From contig JABMLP010000016.1 of NCBI GenBank assembly GCA_013176395.1, positions 806,001 to 870,000 on the forward strand: a stretch of 64,000 nt of DNA. Direction: 5' to 3'. The first letter of the stretch is position 1. Each line of letters opens with the position of its first letter. This stretch comes from Venturia oleaginea. Lineage: Eukaryota > Ascomycota > Dothideomycetes > Venturiales > Venturiaceae. This document shows, in pieces, positions 1 through 11,328 of the stretch. A model generated the notes under the pieces. The model was given only the letters and a program-made list of their open reading frames with translations, did not search any database and was not told the DNA's origin. A program made the translations under genes and the position numbers.

Positions 1-750
1 GTTTCTTTGACACGGCCTGTGGCAGATCCATCAACGTGATCTTGCAGCTTTGCGGATGCAGCGTTCACTCGCTCTTCAATCCTCTCTCGCCATTTGAGAT
101 CATCTTCCATACGCTCACCTTGGAAGAAACTGCCCATGACAGCATTTACTTGTTCCAAAAGTCGAGTGAGATGTGTGTAAGCTTCACCCGGGGTCAATTG
201 TAGTTCCGTGATAAGGCGGTCCATCTTATTGATCACAAGCAATGGCTTCAACTTTTCTATCCATGCCTGACGGAGAACTGTTACGGTTTGACTGCACACG
301 CCTTCCACAGCATCGACCAGCACAACGGCGCCATCGGAAAGTCGCGATGCGGTGGAGACCTCGCTACTAAAATCTATGTGACCTGGTGAGTCTATCAGGT
401 TTATCAAATAGTCCTTCTGCTCAGGTTGTGCGTCCGGGGCATTTCGTCGGAGGAGGGAGAAGTATAGGGAGATGGCGGAGGATTCCATGGTTATGCCTCG
501 CTGCTGCTCATCCGGGCGTGAGTCAAGGTAGCGCACCTTGCCAGCGAGTTTGGGCGATATAATTCCATTTGTAGCGATCAGAGCATCTGTAAGAGAAGTC
601 TTGCCGTGGTCCTAGAATGCCTTCTGTCAGCGAGGATGGACAGATGGAATGCTCGCTGTTACCCACCACATGGGCCAGAATACAGATGTTCCGCACACCG
701 TCGGCAGCTTGCTGCAATGCAATAAGCTTGTCCGGGCTAACGACAGGCAT
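1..750 (-). CDS. EFL1: Elongation factor-like GTPase EFL1/RIA1, 5' part (cut by window edge)
   Basis: Minus strand, exon 1 750-667, 55-nt intron 666-612 (GTGGGT...TTCTAG), exon 2 611-1, continuing beyond the window. Only the N-terminal ~230 residues are present. The translation carries the G1 loop AHVDHGKTS, which is split by the intron, then GITMESSA (G2 region), the G3 motif DSPGHIDF and the G4 motif NKMDR. This order is that of the EF-2-like GTPase Efl1 (yeast Ria1), which in the cytoplasm acts with Sdo1/SBDS to release Tif6/eIF6 from pre-60S subunits. EF-2 is the alternative, but the N-terminal MPVVSP..QQAADGVRNICI leader and GITMESSAISLYF read as Efl1. The start is the ATG at 750, just before the conserved RNICILAHV. 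The promoter side faces the PH-domain gene. Confidence 0.85.
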
Positions 751-1326
751 GATGTTGTATTGTTTGCGTGTTTGAGGGGCGTCTCGAGAGCTTTGTGCGC
801 GGGCCTTCAGCCGATCTCTCGGAGCGTGTTTCTCAGTGTGGATATGGACGTGGATATGGATGGCCTTCGGTTGGCGACAGTGGTGAAGCACGATATGTCC
901 ATATGAGAGGGAGGTGTTGGGTATATCACAATATTTTCTTCGGACTGCCTGCTTTGGATGAGCATACCACACTTTTGCTCCGCTCCATCTCTCCGCAGAG
1001 GAGAAGCGCAGGAGCACGGCCTCTGAACAATTACCGCCAATGAATAATTCGAAACATCATCAACACTGGACATTTCTTGCTGGCTAATTATAATTACACA
1101 GAGCCTCATTGGAGAGAGATGATTCAATTTTCAATCGACAGCTCTGGTACTCCGACGCTCGCTTCACACCGCCCAGCGATCCTGCCTCCATATATTGACC
1201 CCTGGCGACTGCCTCTTACCTTCAGGGATTGATTAGCTAAATATATTGCCTCGCCTGCTATTATTCTCCCCAGCAACCTGGGTATACCATGAACACGATC
1301 CAAACAGACTTCTCACGAGCATATAC
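751..1326. promoter_or_regulatory. Shared divergent intergenic region between EFL1 and the PH-domain gene
   Basis: About 580 bases lie between the two divergent start codons and must hold both 5' leaders and promoters. No convincing coding frame is seen. No specific operator was identified. Confidence 0.4.
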
Positions 1327-2672
1327 ATGAAGCCTACAATGACAGAGACTACAAATCTAACGACTTCAACGGCTGCAAAATTGCAACAATCGCAACCGGT
1401 TACCGTTCCACTCGCACCCATGAAGATCCCAGATGGAGCCCGCGAACAGCGGGGTCTTTTCCTTGACAGCTTTTCTCCTGTCAATCAAAACGGGAGCTTC
1501 GAATTCGATCGCGTTCTCAAGTCAGGCCAGGTGCATAAGAGAACGCGCAAGACGAAGGTACGGACTGAAGTCAACCGTTATTTACCGTATGTGCTCATCA
1601 TGAATAGTCATGGAAACCCGTTTCTCTAGTCCTGCGGCCAAACATCCTCTCCATATACAAAGATCATGACTGTACAAAGCTTCGGCACCAAATAAACCTC
1701 TCGGACCTCACAGCCGTTGCCCGTCAACGCGACCCGAAAGGCAAGGCAAAGCATGTCTTTGGCCTATTCTCACCCGAGCGAAATTACCACATTGAAGCAC
1801 CAAACGATAAAGAGGCACAAGCTTGGGTTGATCTGATTCGGCATGAAGCACGGATAGACCGGGACGAAGAGGAGAACATGACTCTCATGAGCCCAGCTGT
1901 GGGCAAATCACCCAGCTCTAATTTCTTCGGTCGAAGCGCACCACAGTCCTCCAGCGGATCAGACCCAGAACCCCTCAAAGTGCAAAGGCGAGCACAAAAC
2001 TCCAAGAATCCGGAGTCAATGCATAGTGCGGCTCGTGTACCCTCACACGGTTTGCAATCATATTCTGGCAACGAGCAGGGTTCATACTCGGATTTCTCGG
2101 ACACGGGGTTCTTCCCTGCAGGCGGTTCAACTTTGTCGCTACCAACACAGGAGAAAACGCTGAAGGAGAAAGAGAGAAACGCAAAGGCCGACGCGATATA
2201 CCAGCCCAGTGCTCAACCGCAAGCGCGACCCTCTCCGAAACGGGACACGTCAACTCTCTCCGCGAATCATGCCGCCAATGAACGGGTCGTTAACCACGGA
2301 CGTTTGTTGCTTCTCAAGTCCCACCGCGGCGTCAGACAGTGGAAATCTGTGTGGGCTGTCTTGCGCCCGAAGTCTCTGGCGTTGTACAAGAATGAAGAGG
2401 AATACTCAGCTCTCTTAGTGTTGGATATGCACAGCGTACTGGACGCTGTGGACATTGATCCACAGTCGAAAACGAAAAAACACTGCCTACAAGTCATCGC
2501 CGAGGAAAGGAATTACCGTTTCTGCGCCAGCAGTGAAGAGGACCTGGCTAAATGGGTCGGCGCTTTTAAATCGCTATTGAAGAAGAGACGGGAAGGCGAG
2601 CGCGAGAGGGAGCAAGCGAGGGCTACTGGTAAAGAGAACGAGGTAGTTCCTGCTGTGGTTGTGGGACGGTGA
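1327..2672 (+). CDS. Tandem pleckstrin-homology (PH) domain protein, Opy1-like
   Basis: Exons 1327-1557 and 1608-2672, 50-nt intron; 431 aa. The splice was chosen because it restores a canonical PH strand: exon 1 ends ..RTRKTK and exon 2 opens SWKPVSLVLRPN. PH1 spans about residues 60-145 and ends with the ..AQAWVDLIRHEAR helix. PH2 spans about 306-400 (GRLLLLKSHRGVRQWKSVWAVLRP ... DLAKWVGAFKSLL), with the invariant tryptophan in the last helix. A Ser/Pro/Gln-rich linker of ~160 residues separates them. Two PH domains in one small fungal protein resemble yeast Opy1, a PI(4,5)P2-binding protein, so a phosphoinositide-binding membrane adaptor is likely; the orthology is inference. An in-frame ATG at 1339 is an alternative start. 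The C-terminus is Lys/Arg/Glu rich. Confidence 0.8.
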
Positions 2673-3393
2673 CACAGGAGTGTACATATGGAGTGAGTGG
2701 TGGTTGTGCTTTATTTGATGAGCGTTTTTGCATGGATTGGATGATGATGAGAAAACTGATAATGAAAATATTTAGCAACATACGGAGTATATAATGTCTA
2801 GGCATCTTGGATTATGTGTATATAATTCCTGATTCAATTGTTGATACTTGTTCTTTTTGCTCATACTTTTTGAGTTGAGGAGAAGAGTTGTTTGATGATT
2901 TTGGAGGCGTGGTTGTCGTCGTCTCTGCCTTTGCTTTTTCTGGGTACTTATTCTTTTTTCTCACTCGTAGCTGTGGCCTTGTATTTCTGTCCATATTGCT
3001 CTAGAGATGGCTATTTCTCGTTGAAGGTGGTTGACGTCTTGGTTTAAGCTCCTAGTCTCGATACGATTGAATAAATTTCTTATCTCGAACAATATTACTT
3101 GGGATCGTAGAATAGAAACTGAGATAAGACGAGTAGGGCAGAAATCCCGTGCGTGGTGGCTTTTATTAGCTGAGAATCTTCATCTTCTCTCGTTCTCACT
3201 CCTGCCTTTGCTCATCTTTGATTTCATTATTCGTGCAGTAGAGCTGATTACGTCCTCTAACAGCCAAAACCTTTGGATTTGTGTTCACCTTTAGTGTTGA
3301 AACTCGTCGTGCGAAGTGTGAACGAACTCCAACCGATCTGATTCACAACCGAATCGTGTTCATCCTTCAACAAGCTCTTTCAAAAAAAACGGC
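2673..3393. other. Intergenic, no gene seen
   Basis: About 720 bases between the PH-domain gene stop and the HET gene start, on the same strand. Only short, low-quality frames occur. It must contain the PH gene terminator and the HET gene promoter. Confidence 0.5.
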
Positions 3394-5608
3394 ATGGCTC
3401 CGTGCCCTCTATGCCACGACTTCAAGAAGAAAGATGAGGATGATCCAAGATTGTCCTCGGAAATGACAGCTCAACAAATTCTCGACGTCTGGGACCAGAA
3501 AAAATGCGATGTATGCTCCGTTATCGTTGCGGGCATCATGATTTTCGAGGATTCCACTTGGTCACTGAAGGAAGACGAATCACGAGTTTATCTGTATGCC
3601 TTATCGAACAGGGGCGACACTCTTACCTTGAAAGTGTATTTTCGTACGCAGCGGCCGAAGCTTGTGCTAGAATACTTCAGTACCAGGGGTGAGTTTTGAT
3701 TTGATCATGCTCCATCCCAAAGCATTGTGGCATTGGATCTTGTCGAATTCAACTTGCTAATCTTGCCAAGATCCTAGAAAAGGGTGGGAGGCCATACGAC
3801 AAAGGAACCCCATCAATAGCCAAACCATCATCCCCGATGGAGTCCGCTGGACCAAATCCATGCTCAAAACCTGTTTCACCGAACACAGTACGTGTGTGAA
3901 AGCTAAAACTGCGAAATTTCCCAAAAGGGCAGTTTTCTTTCACCAGACCGAGGAGGGAAAAATCAACGTAAAGCTTCAAGAGCACAAAGGAGACGAGGGT
4001 ATATACGCCGCACTGAGCCATTGCTGGGGCTCTGTTCCTACATGCACTACAACATCTCAAAATTTGAGGGCATACGCCCAGGCTATACCATGGGCGGCGC
4101 TTACTACTACCTTTCGTGATAGCATTGTGTTTTGCTTGGAACTTGGCGTTCATCATATTTGGATTGATGCTTTATGCATCATACAAGACGATAAAAGAGA
4201 CTGGGAAAATGAATCTTCGAAAATGGCCGACGTCTATCAAAATGCGTACTTAACACTGGCAGCAACAATATCAAGTGACGGTAATGGTAGGTGCCACTCG
4301 ACCAGCCACCAAGCAGTTCGAGAGTTTGACCTGTCTTCCGGCATCCTGGTCCGAGAGAAAGTCAGCCATTGGCAGGCACCTCTAAGGAGGTCTTCTCCGC
4401 AAGCCTATCCGCTTCTTTCGCGAGCCTGTGTACTTCAAGAGCGCTACCTGTCCAAGAGAATGCTGTATTTCTGTCACCAAGAGGTCGTCTGGGAATGCAT
4501 GGAACAATTTACTTGTCAATGTGGCGGGATTTCGGCAGCTTGCGACCCGCTGGAAAGATTGCTACTCGCCAGAGGCACCGATGAGTTGAAGAAGGTTACG
4601 AACAGAATCCGAACCACAACTCGCCAATGGAAAGGTACCAAGAACCGACTGGCCAACGCATTGAAGTCCTTCATCTTCTCCAAGTTCAAGAAGAAGCGTT
4701 TGTCGGTATCTGCGTCATCCAGTACATTTGATCGTGGTGCATTGAGTCAAGACAAGTATTTTGACCAATGGCATGCCATCATAGAGCAATACTCTGTTCT
4801 GGGACTTTCCAGGGCCTCAGATCGACTGCCCGCTCTATCTGGGTTGGCAGTTAGAGCGTCCTCGATCTTGGGACAACACCTATGCGGTCTTTGGTACAAA
4901 AATATGCTGCGCGATTTGATGTGGAGAGTAGCATTGTTGAATCCCGAGTCTGCGAGGCCAGATTACTACACAGGGCCCACTTGGTCGTGGGCATCCGTCA
5001 CTGGAGCAGTTAAGTATCGGCATGATATCAACGACCAACGCGATCAAGAAGAAGAGGCTATCAGACGCATTGATCAGTTACTCAGTTCAGAAACATGGTA
5101 TGGGAGGAGTAAAGCTAATCGTCTCCTTCGCAAAGCAACACGAACAGAGAGCTTGGTTCAATGGCAGGTGGGACAGCTGCGTTTCGGATGCGAAGCAGAA
5201 TCAGTGGGTAGGAATCCATTTGGAAAGGTCATCAAAGGTCGCCTTCGCATCACTGGCTTCTTGCAACGAGCGTCGTTGCAGTACGCCCACCACCAAGTGA
5301 GAAGTCAACAAGCCTCGTCACTTCCATATGATCCGCTACAGTATCTTATCAGTATTCATGGCGTAGAGCTGACTTTACCTTTCTTCGCCGACTATGTGCT
5401 ATCAGAAGGACCCCGCAAAGTTCCGGAATGGACCGTTCTTCACCTCCCTCTAGTTCATCCAAATATAGCCTTGGTTTTGTTGAGGAACAGACATTCCCAT
5501 TACACTTATGAGCGCATTGGAATTGTACGACAGCCACCCTCTTATCTTGCTCTTTACGACCTGAATTGGATGTCGGAGAATGTGATGATGACCATCACAG
5601 TCACTTGA
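3394..5608 (+). CDS. HET-domain (heterokaryon incompatibility) protein
   Basis: Exons 3394-3688 and 3771-5608, 82-nt intron (GTGAGT...CCAAG); 710 aa. The N-terminus has two CxxC pairs (CPLC at 4-7 and CDVC near residue 39). The HET domain follows: YAALSHCWG at about 177-185, then HIWIDALCIIQDD and DWENESSKMADVYQNAYLTLAA at about 227-263, then the LLSRACVLQERYLSKRMLYF block near 311-330. The last block normally reads SRxWxxQER; here Cys replaces Trp. The C-terminal part contains DRLPALSGLA, common in this family. HET proteins trigger cell death after fusion of incompatible fungal cells or in NLR-like immunity. The reading frame is intact, so the gene may be functional. Splicing was fixed by phase, which gives DPRKGWEAI at the junction. 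No partner gene adjoins it. Confidence 0.85.
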
Positions 5609-7035
5609 GTTGAGGATTGTCATGGCTGTCTTGGTGTGACAAACACATTGAAATCGTCACTGTTATCAATTGCACATATGAATAGAAAGAAGATTTGAAC
5701 CCCAATGGCTGGCAGAATTCTTCACTCGCCAGGATCAGTCAAAGTCCAGAATGTTCGTTCCGCCGACCTGACTGAAGATCAGGTGAGGGGAGCGTCAAAT
5801 AGAGCTCACCCAAGTCTTCTAGAACTCCTGAGCAATTGTCAAAGGTTTCTGTCTGGAAATCATCGCTCTCGTTGTCTTTATTATCATCTAGATGATCCTA
5901 ATTCAGAAGCATATCCGACGATTAAGCCACGGGTGATATCGAACATATCATCCGTTATTAACATTTGGATAAATTGGATGGGATGAATGCAGGTCCTGCA
6001 CCAAGGTCGACCAACGGTTTATAATCGCAAGCCTCTCTATTACGCTCCAAAAAAATGCCAAACAGTCCAATTGGTTCATAACATCTCCGAGCACGAACCG
6101 TCTCGTCGTTCTATCAGCCTCGATTTGGTCCGATTACCTTGAATATACGGGTACGATTCCTATTGGGCACATTCTTTTGATCTGTGAGATGCCTCACACA
6201 AAGCTTGGAACATTATATCCACTAGACGAAAAAGGAAAGTAGGCACCCATCGTATCTGTTCATTAGCTTAACCGATCCCTGATACTCTCCAAATGAATCA
6301 TTTGTATGACTGAGCGGGGAAAGTATTATTACTTGCAGTGAAGCTTCGATACCAGACCGTTGAAACTGCAGTTCGCATCGCGTAAGACTTGTTGGGAACT
6401 ATTGACGCGAGGGGATTGTGATAAGTGCCATGCGTTGCATCGAGAATGTGAAGGCTTTCTCAGAAGTCGGAGGCCATGGAGCTGAATTTGCTGCAAGAAT
6501 CTTCATCTCTCCATGTCACCATATTACTTACCATAAATACCGCATAATCATACAACCAACGCCAGTGCAGAGAATCACTGAGCCAGACTCTCAAACCAGA
6601 CAGATCGCATCGAGTCCATACTGAAGTTGTCGGCTTCCCGGTCTCGAAGGTCATTTTTTTCCTTGTCAACAGTATTCGCCTCTAGTGCCGACAGGAGTGC
6701 TCTGTTCAAGAATGAAGGATCAAGAAATACACAGTCGACTATTGATTCTCTGCATTGTGGGGTGGACCAAACAGTTGTTGGTGGCGTTGCGGTCGGCTTC
6801 TCCCTTTCCTTGCTTCGGGACTCCCTTAAATCAATAGACCTCTGCGCCACGTCCTCTCTGCAGCAGACTGGCGTCTTGAGTCTCTTGACCGTATTATCGT
6901 ATGTTCATGCAAGGACGAATGCTTCGCATGGCTCGATTTGGGGTTCCGATGGATGCACGAAGAGGCTGTCGATATATAGGGATCAAGCCTCAAGTCTCAT
7001 GCTGAAGTGATCTTCGCAATAAATTGACTTATTGG
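5609..7035. other. Gene-poor interval left of the transposon nest
   Basis: About 1.4 kb with no frame recognised as protein. The longest candidates (5705-5986 and 6627-7010, plus) look like chance frames and are not supported by motifs. It borders the inverted-repeat element that begins near 7036. Confidence 0.4.
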
Positions 7036-7292
7036 TAGGGAGCTCAAAAAATCGATATTTATCAAAACTGATATTTACCGATACTTATCGTGATACAAAG
7101 ATTGAAAATGGCCGTAAAAATCAAAAGCGGGGTAATATGCCCCGCTTTTCAGCTGTTCTACTGTTACTATGGTATGATGGCTTTTAAACGTTAAGGAAGC
7201 ACGGATATCAGAATCCTTGCACCCATGTATAGTATAGCTGCAGTGTCAGTCCTTCAGTCAGAAAGTCGCGGTAGATTTGAGAACGTATACTA

Positions 7293-7371
7293 CAAGTGCT
7301 GTGCATGAACGGGCTGACACCCCCCCTGTCAATTTTGTCTCAGTCATGAAGCTAGCAAAATGAAGCAGACT
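7293..7371 (+). repeat. Left terminal inverted repeat of the mariner element
   Basis: Begins CAAGTGCTGTGCATGAACGG after TA and ends ..GAAGCAGACT. The reverse complement is found at 8488-8567. Confidence 0.85.
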
Positions 7372-7380
7372 TTGTATACA

Positions 7381-8444
7381 TTACCACTTAGTGTGGCCGC
7401 CATTAGCTGCGATAACGGCTTGTACGCGCTCAGGCATCTCTTCTATATACTTAATAAAGTCATCTAGCTCAAGTTTAGCCCATTCTTCCTCAAGATACTG
7501 TCATACATCTGCTTCCGAGTACGGAAAGCGCCTCCCAATTCTATATTTTAGCAGCCGCCAGACATTCTCAATTGGGTTGAGATCTGGTGAGTTAGCTGGC
7601 CAAGTCATCCTATTAAGGTTGTACTGAGAGTGTACTGCCTGAGTAAGCCTAGCCGTATGTACGGAGGCGTTATCTTCCAAGATTGCTCGAAAGTAGCCTC
7701 CTATATGCTTCATCTCGTGAATATGACTATATACCCCTGGCAGAATATGCTCAGAGTATATAGCAGCAGTAACCTTGCCCCAAGCCTTCTCACAAACTAC
7801 AAGAGGTCCCTTTGTTGTCCCAGAAATACAGCCATGAGCCATCCAAGAATGACCTCGAAACTTTGGTAATAAGCAAGAAGGTTCATACTTCTCTTCAGGC
7901 CTCCTTGTTACGTATATGACGCCAAAGCCTCCTGTTGTAAAAGATGCCTCGTCTGTCCAGAGGACACGTTTCCACTGCTCAAAGTCCCAATGTTGGTGAC
8001 GTATTGCCCATTGTAGTCTTGCCGCTCGGTGCGCCTCCGTAAGAAGAGGCTTCTCGACGGCGATACGGCGGAAGAATCTCTCGCATTTAAAGGCTTGAAA
8101 AAGGGTTCTCCGGCAGGCTTGAATACCCTCAATCGAGGCAATCTGCTCAAGCGGCATTCGTCGGTGTAGAGCATCCTGGGTAGCTCGGTTGATTAGACGG
8201 TGGTGGCGGTGGATTGTAAGCATAAATGGCCTGCCAGGTGGCTTACGAGGAGTATAATAGCCTTCTTGAATACAAAGAATAACCGTAGATCGAGCAAGGC
8301 GAAGCTTTCGAGCGATTTGGGTCTTGTTCCATTCTGCAAGGTGGTATAGGTGAGGATCTGAGTACGCTCGCGCTCAGAGAGACGTTGGCCTTTCGGCCAC
8401 TCAGGATCACGAAATGATTGACGGTTCTTATGCTTGCCAGGCAT
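7381..8444 (-). pseudogene. Tc1/mariner DDE transposase, broken by a frameshift and a nonsense codon
   Basis: The minus-strand start ATG is at 8444 (MPGKHKNRQSF..) and the natural stop TAA is at 7383-7381. A one-base frame change near 8350, inside the N-terminal helix-turn-helix region, moves the reading from ..SERERTQI into ..HLAEWNKTQIARKLRLAR. The DDE core then reads in one frame from 8223 to 7501: RVLWTDEASF (first Asp), ILEDNASVHTA (second Asp) and SPDLNPIENVW (third acidic residue, Glu). TGA at 7503-7501 interrupts ..YSEADV; another ~40 codons of family-like sequence follow (..YIEEMPERVQAVIAANGGHTKW). TGA could derive from CGA by C-to-T change. Two lesions make self-mobilisation unlikely, though the arms could still be mobilised in trans. 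Confidence 0.85.
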
Positions 8445-8487
8445 TTGAAGCTGTATAATGAAGAATATGAGGTGATAGTAAAGGTAG

Positions 8488-8567
8488 AGTCTGCTTCATT
8501 TTGCTAGCTTCATGACTGAGACAAAATTGACAGGGGGGGGTGTCAGCCCGTTCATGCACAGCACTTG
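8488..8567 (-). repeat. Right terminal inverted repeat of the mariner element
   Basis: Reverse complement of the left arm, one C longer in the poly-C run, followed by TA. Confidence 0.85.
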
Positions 8568-9462
8568 TAGAAGATTCGACGCTATAGCCACGACAAGGAT
8601 GTCAATTAACGTTTCAACACCCATCATACCATAGTGGGGTTAAGATAGTACCGAGGGCCGGTGATTACCGGACGCTCAGGTACGAAGTCCAAGGGGTCTA
8701 GGCCCGTATGGGTAAGTCTAACCTGATTAGGCAACGCTGATAAATGCTGATAATTATCGATATTTATCATATTTGATAAATACCGTGCGATCAATTATAG
8801 ATCTCTAGTTTTATCCCACCCTATTTAGTGGATTGATGGCGAGTCGACTAGGTGTTGGAAGGGCGAAATGAAAAATGAAGTCGCTGTGGTCGTACATGTG
8901 CATCTCACGGGAGGATTTACTTTACGTGCTGTGGGCCCTGAACCTTTGTGCGCCGTCCAAAGCGAAGGCTAGTAGTGGAGGTAAAGAATCGACCGGGATC
9001 GGTTGCGATACAGTGCAGTTATCAAGAGAGCCGAGGCTAAAAGATAAAGAGTCTGTCTATGTGCGTGCCTCCAAGAGTCTCTATTAGCAAATGTCTGCAT
9101 CGTGACTTGAATTGTAGCCAACACAATTGCAGAACGCCGAAAATAGGCAGACAATGAGCTGATCCAGTGCCATTGACCACTCGTGCCTATTTCCTAAAGT
9201 AGTGAGACTAGAATGAGGAATACGAGAACAGCTCCGAGGTCAGATCCATGTGAGCCTATCTACGTCAAACTGACCAATGAGAGCTATTCGAGGAATTCCA
9301 ACACATAGTACCATTACTGTCGAGCCTGTAGCAGAATGACGGGGTAGCGCACTCACCTGCGCCTTGTCCAAGCCATATCCCGCATTCTTGGTTTTGGTAC
9401 GAGGAAGATCGTGTAGGACGAAGTTTTGATGACTTGCACACGAAGAAAACCCTAAAGCTCAG

Positions 9463-9498
9463 GTCCTGCTGCACGTCCTGCTGCACGTCCTGCTGCAC
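9463..9498 (+). repeat. 12-bp tandem repeat, three copies
   Basis: The unit GTCCTGCTGCAC occurs three times in a row without change. It lies in non-coding context. Confidence 0.8.
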
Positions 9499-11280
9499 GG
9501 AGGAACGCGGATCTTCACTTCGGATTTGCAATGCTTTGGCCCTCGGCTCGGCTCATGGAGTAGACCTCACATTCGTACCTCGACTACAGGAAACCCATGT
9601 TCGGTGCTCCAGTTAATTGGGTTTGGGAACTGTGATGTTGGCATCTTTGAGAGAGTTGATCAGCGCTTTAATCAATTATCGGAGTTCGGTTATCGAGACC
9701 AGCTGCATAAGGCGGAGGTGGAAGAGGCGTTTGTGAACGAGGATTTTCGTCGGGAATACTTATATAGTAATTGCTGTGGTCCATTGTCATAGTAGATTTG
9801 TTTAGCCGATTTTCGGAGAATATTGCTATATCGAGCCAAGAGATGGCGACTTTCATGTGCTGGTGGAAGAGCCTGGAAAACAGAAGCTGCCAAAGGTGGC
9901 ATTGATCGTGCTTGTCATTAGCCGTAGGATAGCTCCAGCATGCCCTACGACAAGGCTGTATCTCGCCATTCTTGGTGTCGCTCTATCTGTCGCTGGTACT
10001 TTCGTAAGCATTGGAAAGTATCGCTCCACGGCGAGATCATGAAGATTGCCCACTCACAACGAAACGAAGATTTAGAACCTAACTGGTCGCCATTGACCGC
10101 GTCACCTCCACGTTCATGAAGTGATACATCTCTCGAATGATCGACTCCTATCTTTTCCCAGAACGCATGGCATTGCTGTCTCGCTACCAAGAGATGGGTG
10201 CGGATGATCTGTCGTGAGGTGTATGGGAGGACATTTATCCGGGGAAAGGGTTTCGCTCTCGTTCCATTTCCCTTGGAGGTGAGAGTTATAACTGGATGCT
10301 GAGAGACGGGTTAACAATGTAGAGAGCACATGTAGAATTGAGGTTGATGAAGTGTTCGGCTGAGAATAGAAAGTGATATTTAGAAAGATCCCTGCTGGCC
10401 ATTAACAGGTCTGGACACTGGTAACATCCTCGGTACCATATCATCGATTCCAGGTAGGTAATTGAGGATGCAAGTTGCCAATGTTAATGCAGTGAGTGGG
10501 TTGTTACTGATGGTGTTGGTTCACGCATGGTTGCACAAGGGCAGATCAAACAATTCGGGTGAGATGGGTGAGAAAGTGGTTGAAGAGCGCAGCACGTGCC
10601 GGCACAAACGATGCTTCCATCTGTATCTGTTCAAGGTCGACCGCAATTGGAAGCGTTGGAGACACCTAGACAGACCCTTGTAGGCTTCGGCATGACGCTG
10701 GTATCCCTGACCAGGGAGCTGCTGCCTGTCGGCGATACCTCATTGGATGGCTGCTCAGCGCCTGTTGTTGTGGTTTCAAGAAGCTTCCGTTGCCTGGCGC
10801 TGAGTGGTGACTGGAGAGGCGACCACTGCGAGTGCGACACAATGGAAGCGTGCTGGTGAAGCAAGGGGGCGCGCACGCGCTGGCCGTTTTGACGTCGTTG
10901 GAAGGCCCTTGTTCGGCTGTTGGTGGGGTCTGATTTGTGGTCGTAGAATGCTGGCTCGCCGTGGTAGGATGCTGGACCCGCCGTGGTAGGATGGATTCGC
11001 GAATCACTGGCTGGATGGCGGCTTTCTCCCTTCACCTTGCCATGACCTCTCATCCCTCGATCCTATCAGTTTGCAAAAGCGACGGCAACATCGGGAGGCT
11101 CGTGCGCCTATTCTGTCAGAGCGGGCGCCACGCTCGATGAAGAGATAGTCAAGGATTGATTGTGCTTTTGTTTCAGCCAATGGACGCCAGCGCGGGACAG
11201 GACCGATCAGGGCAAAGCGACAGATCCTTGGTGTTGAGGTGTGGGAACAGTCGGCTCGGCCAGGGATGTCGCTCCCTCCC

Positions 11281-11328
11281 AGGCCCCCTCGACGAGCACG
11301 GCGAAGGCCCCCTCGACGAGTACGGCGT
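11281..11328 (+). repeat. 24-bp tandem duplication
   Basis: Two adjacent copies of a GC-rich 24-mer that starts AGGCCCCCTCGACGAG differ at two positions. The surrounding frame is not recognised as coding. Confidence 0.7.

Larger units (their letters stand above)
7293..8567. mobile_element. Tc1/mariner-family transposon, full length, decayed
   Basis: A 1275-bp element with long terminal inverted repeats, 7293-7371 and 8488-8567. The arms match almost perfectly; the clear difference is a C run of 7 versus 8. A TA lies on both sides (7291-7292 and 8568-8569), the usual 2-bp mariner target duplication. It encodes one transposase on the minus strand, which is disrupted. The nearly identical arms suggest a fairly young insertion into the older outer element. 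Confidence 0.85.
7036..8823. mobile_element. Older inverted-repeat element (possibly hAT-like, non-autonomous) hosting a Tc1/mariner insertion
   Basis: Outside the mariner copy, the two flanks face each other as imperfect inverted repeats. The clearest match is 7166-7193 against 8606-8635 (ACTATGGTATGATGG and AAACGTTAA on the reverse complement). Both outer flanks are rich in TTTATC/GATAAA units. Possible ends are TAGGG at 7036 and CCCTA ending 8823, flanked by octamers cttattgg and tttagtgg that agree at 6 of 8 positions, which suits an old 8-bp hAT target duplication. No transposase belonging to this outer element is visible. The boundaries and family are inference; the inverted pairing itself is seen. 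Confidence 0.4.

Noticed and set aside
5705..5986. 93-codon plus-strand frame
   Set aside because: No motifs, no splice partners, unremarkable composition in a gene-poor zone.
9463..9498. Short tandem repeat considered as CRISPR
   Set aside because: Units are directly adjacent without spacers, and CRISPR arrays are not found in fungal nuclear genomes.
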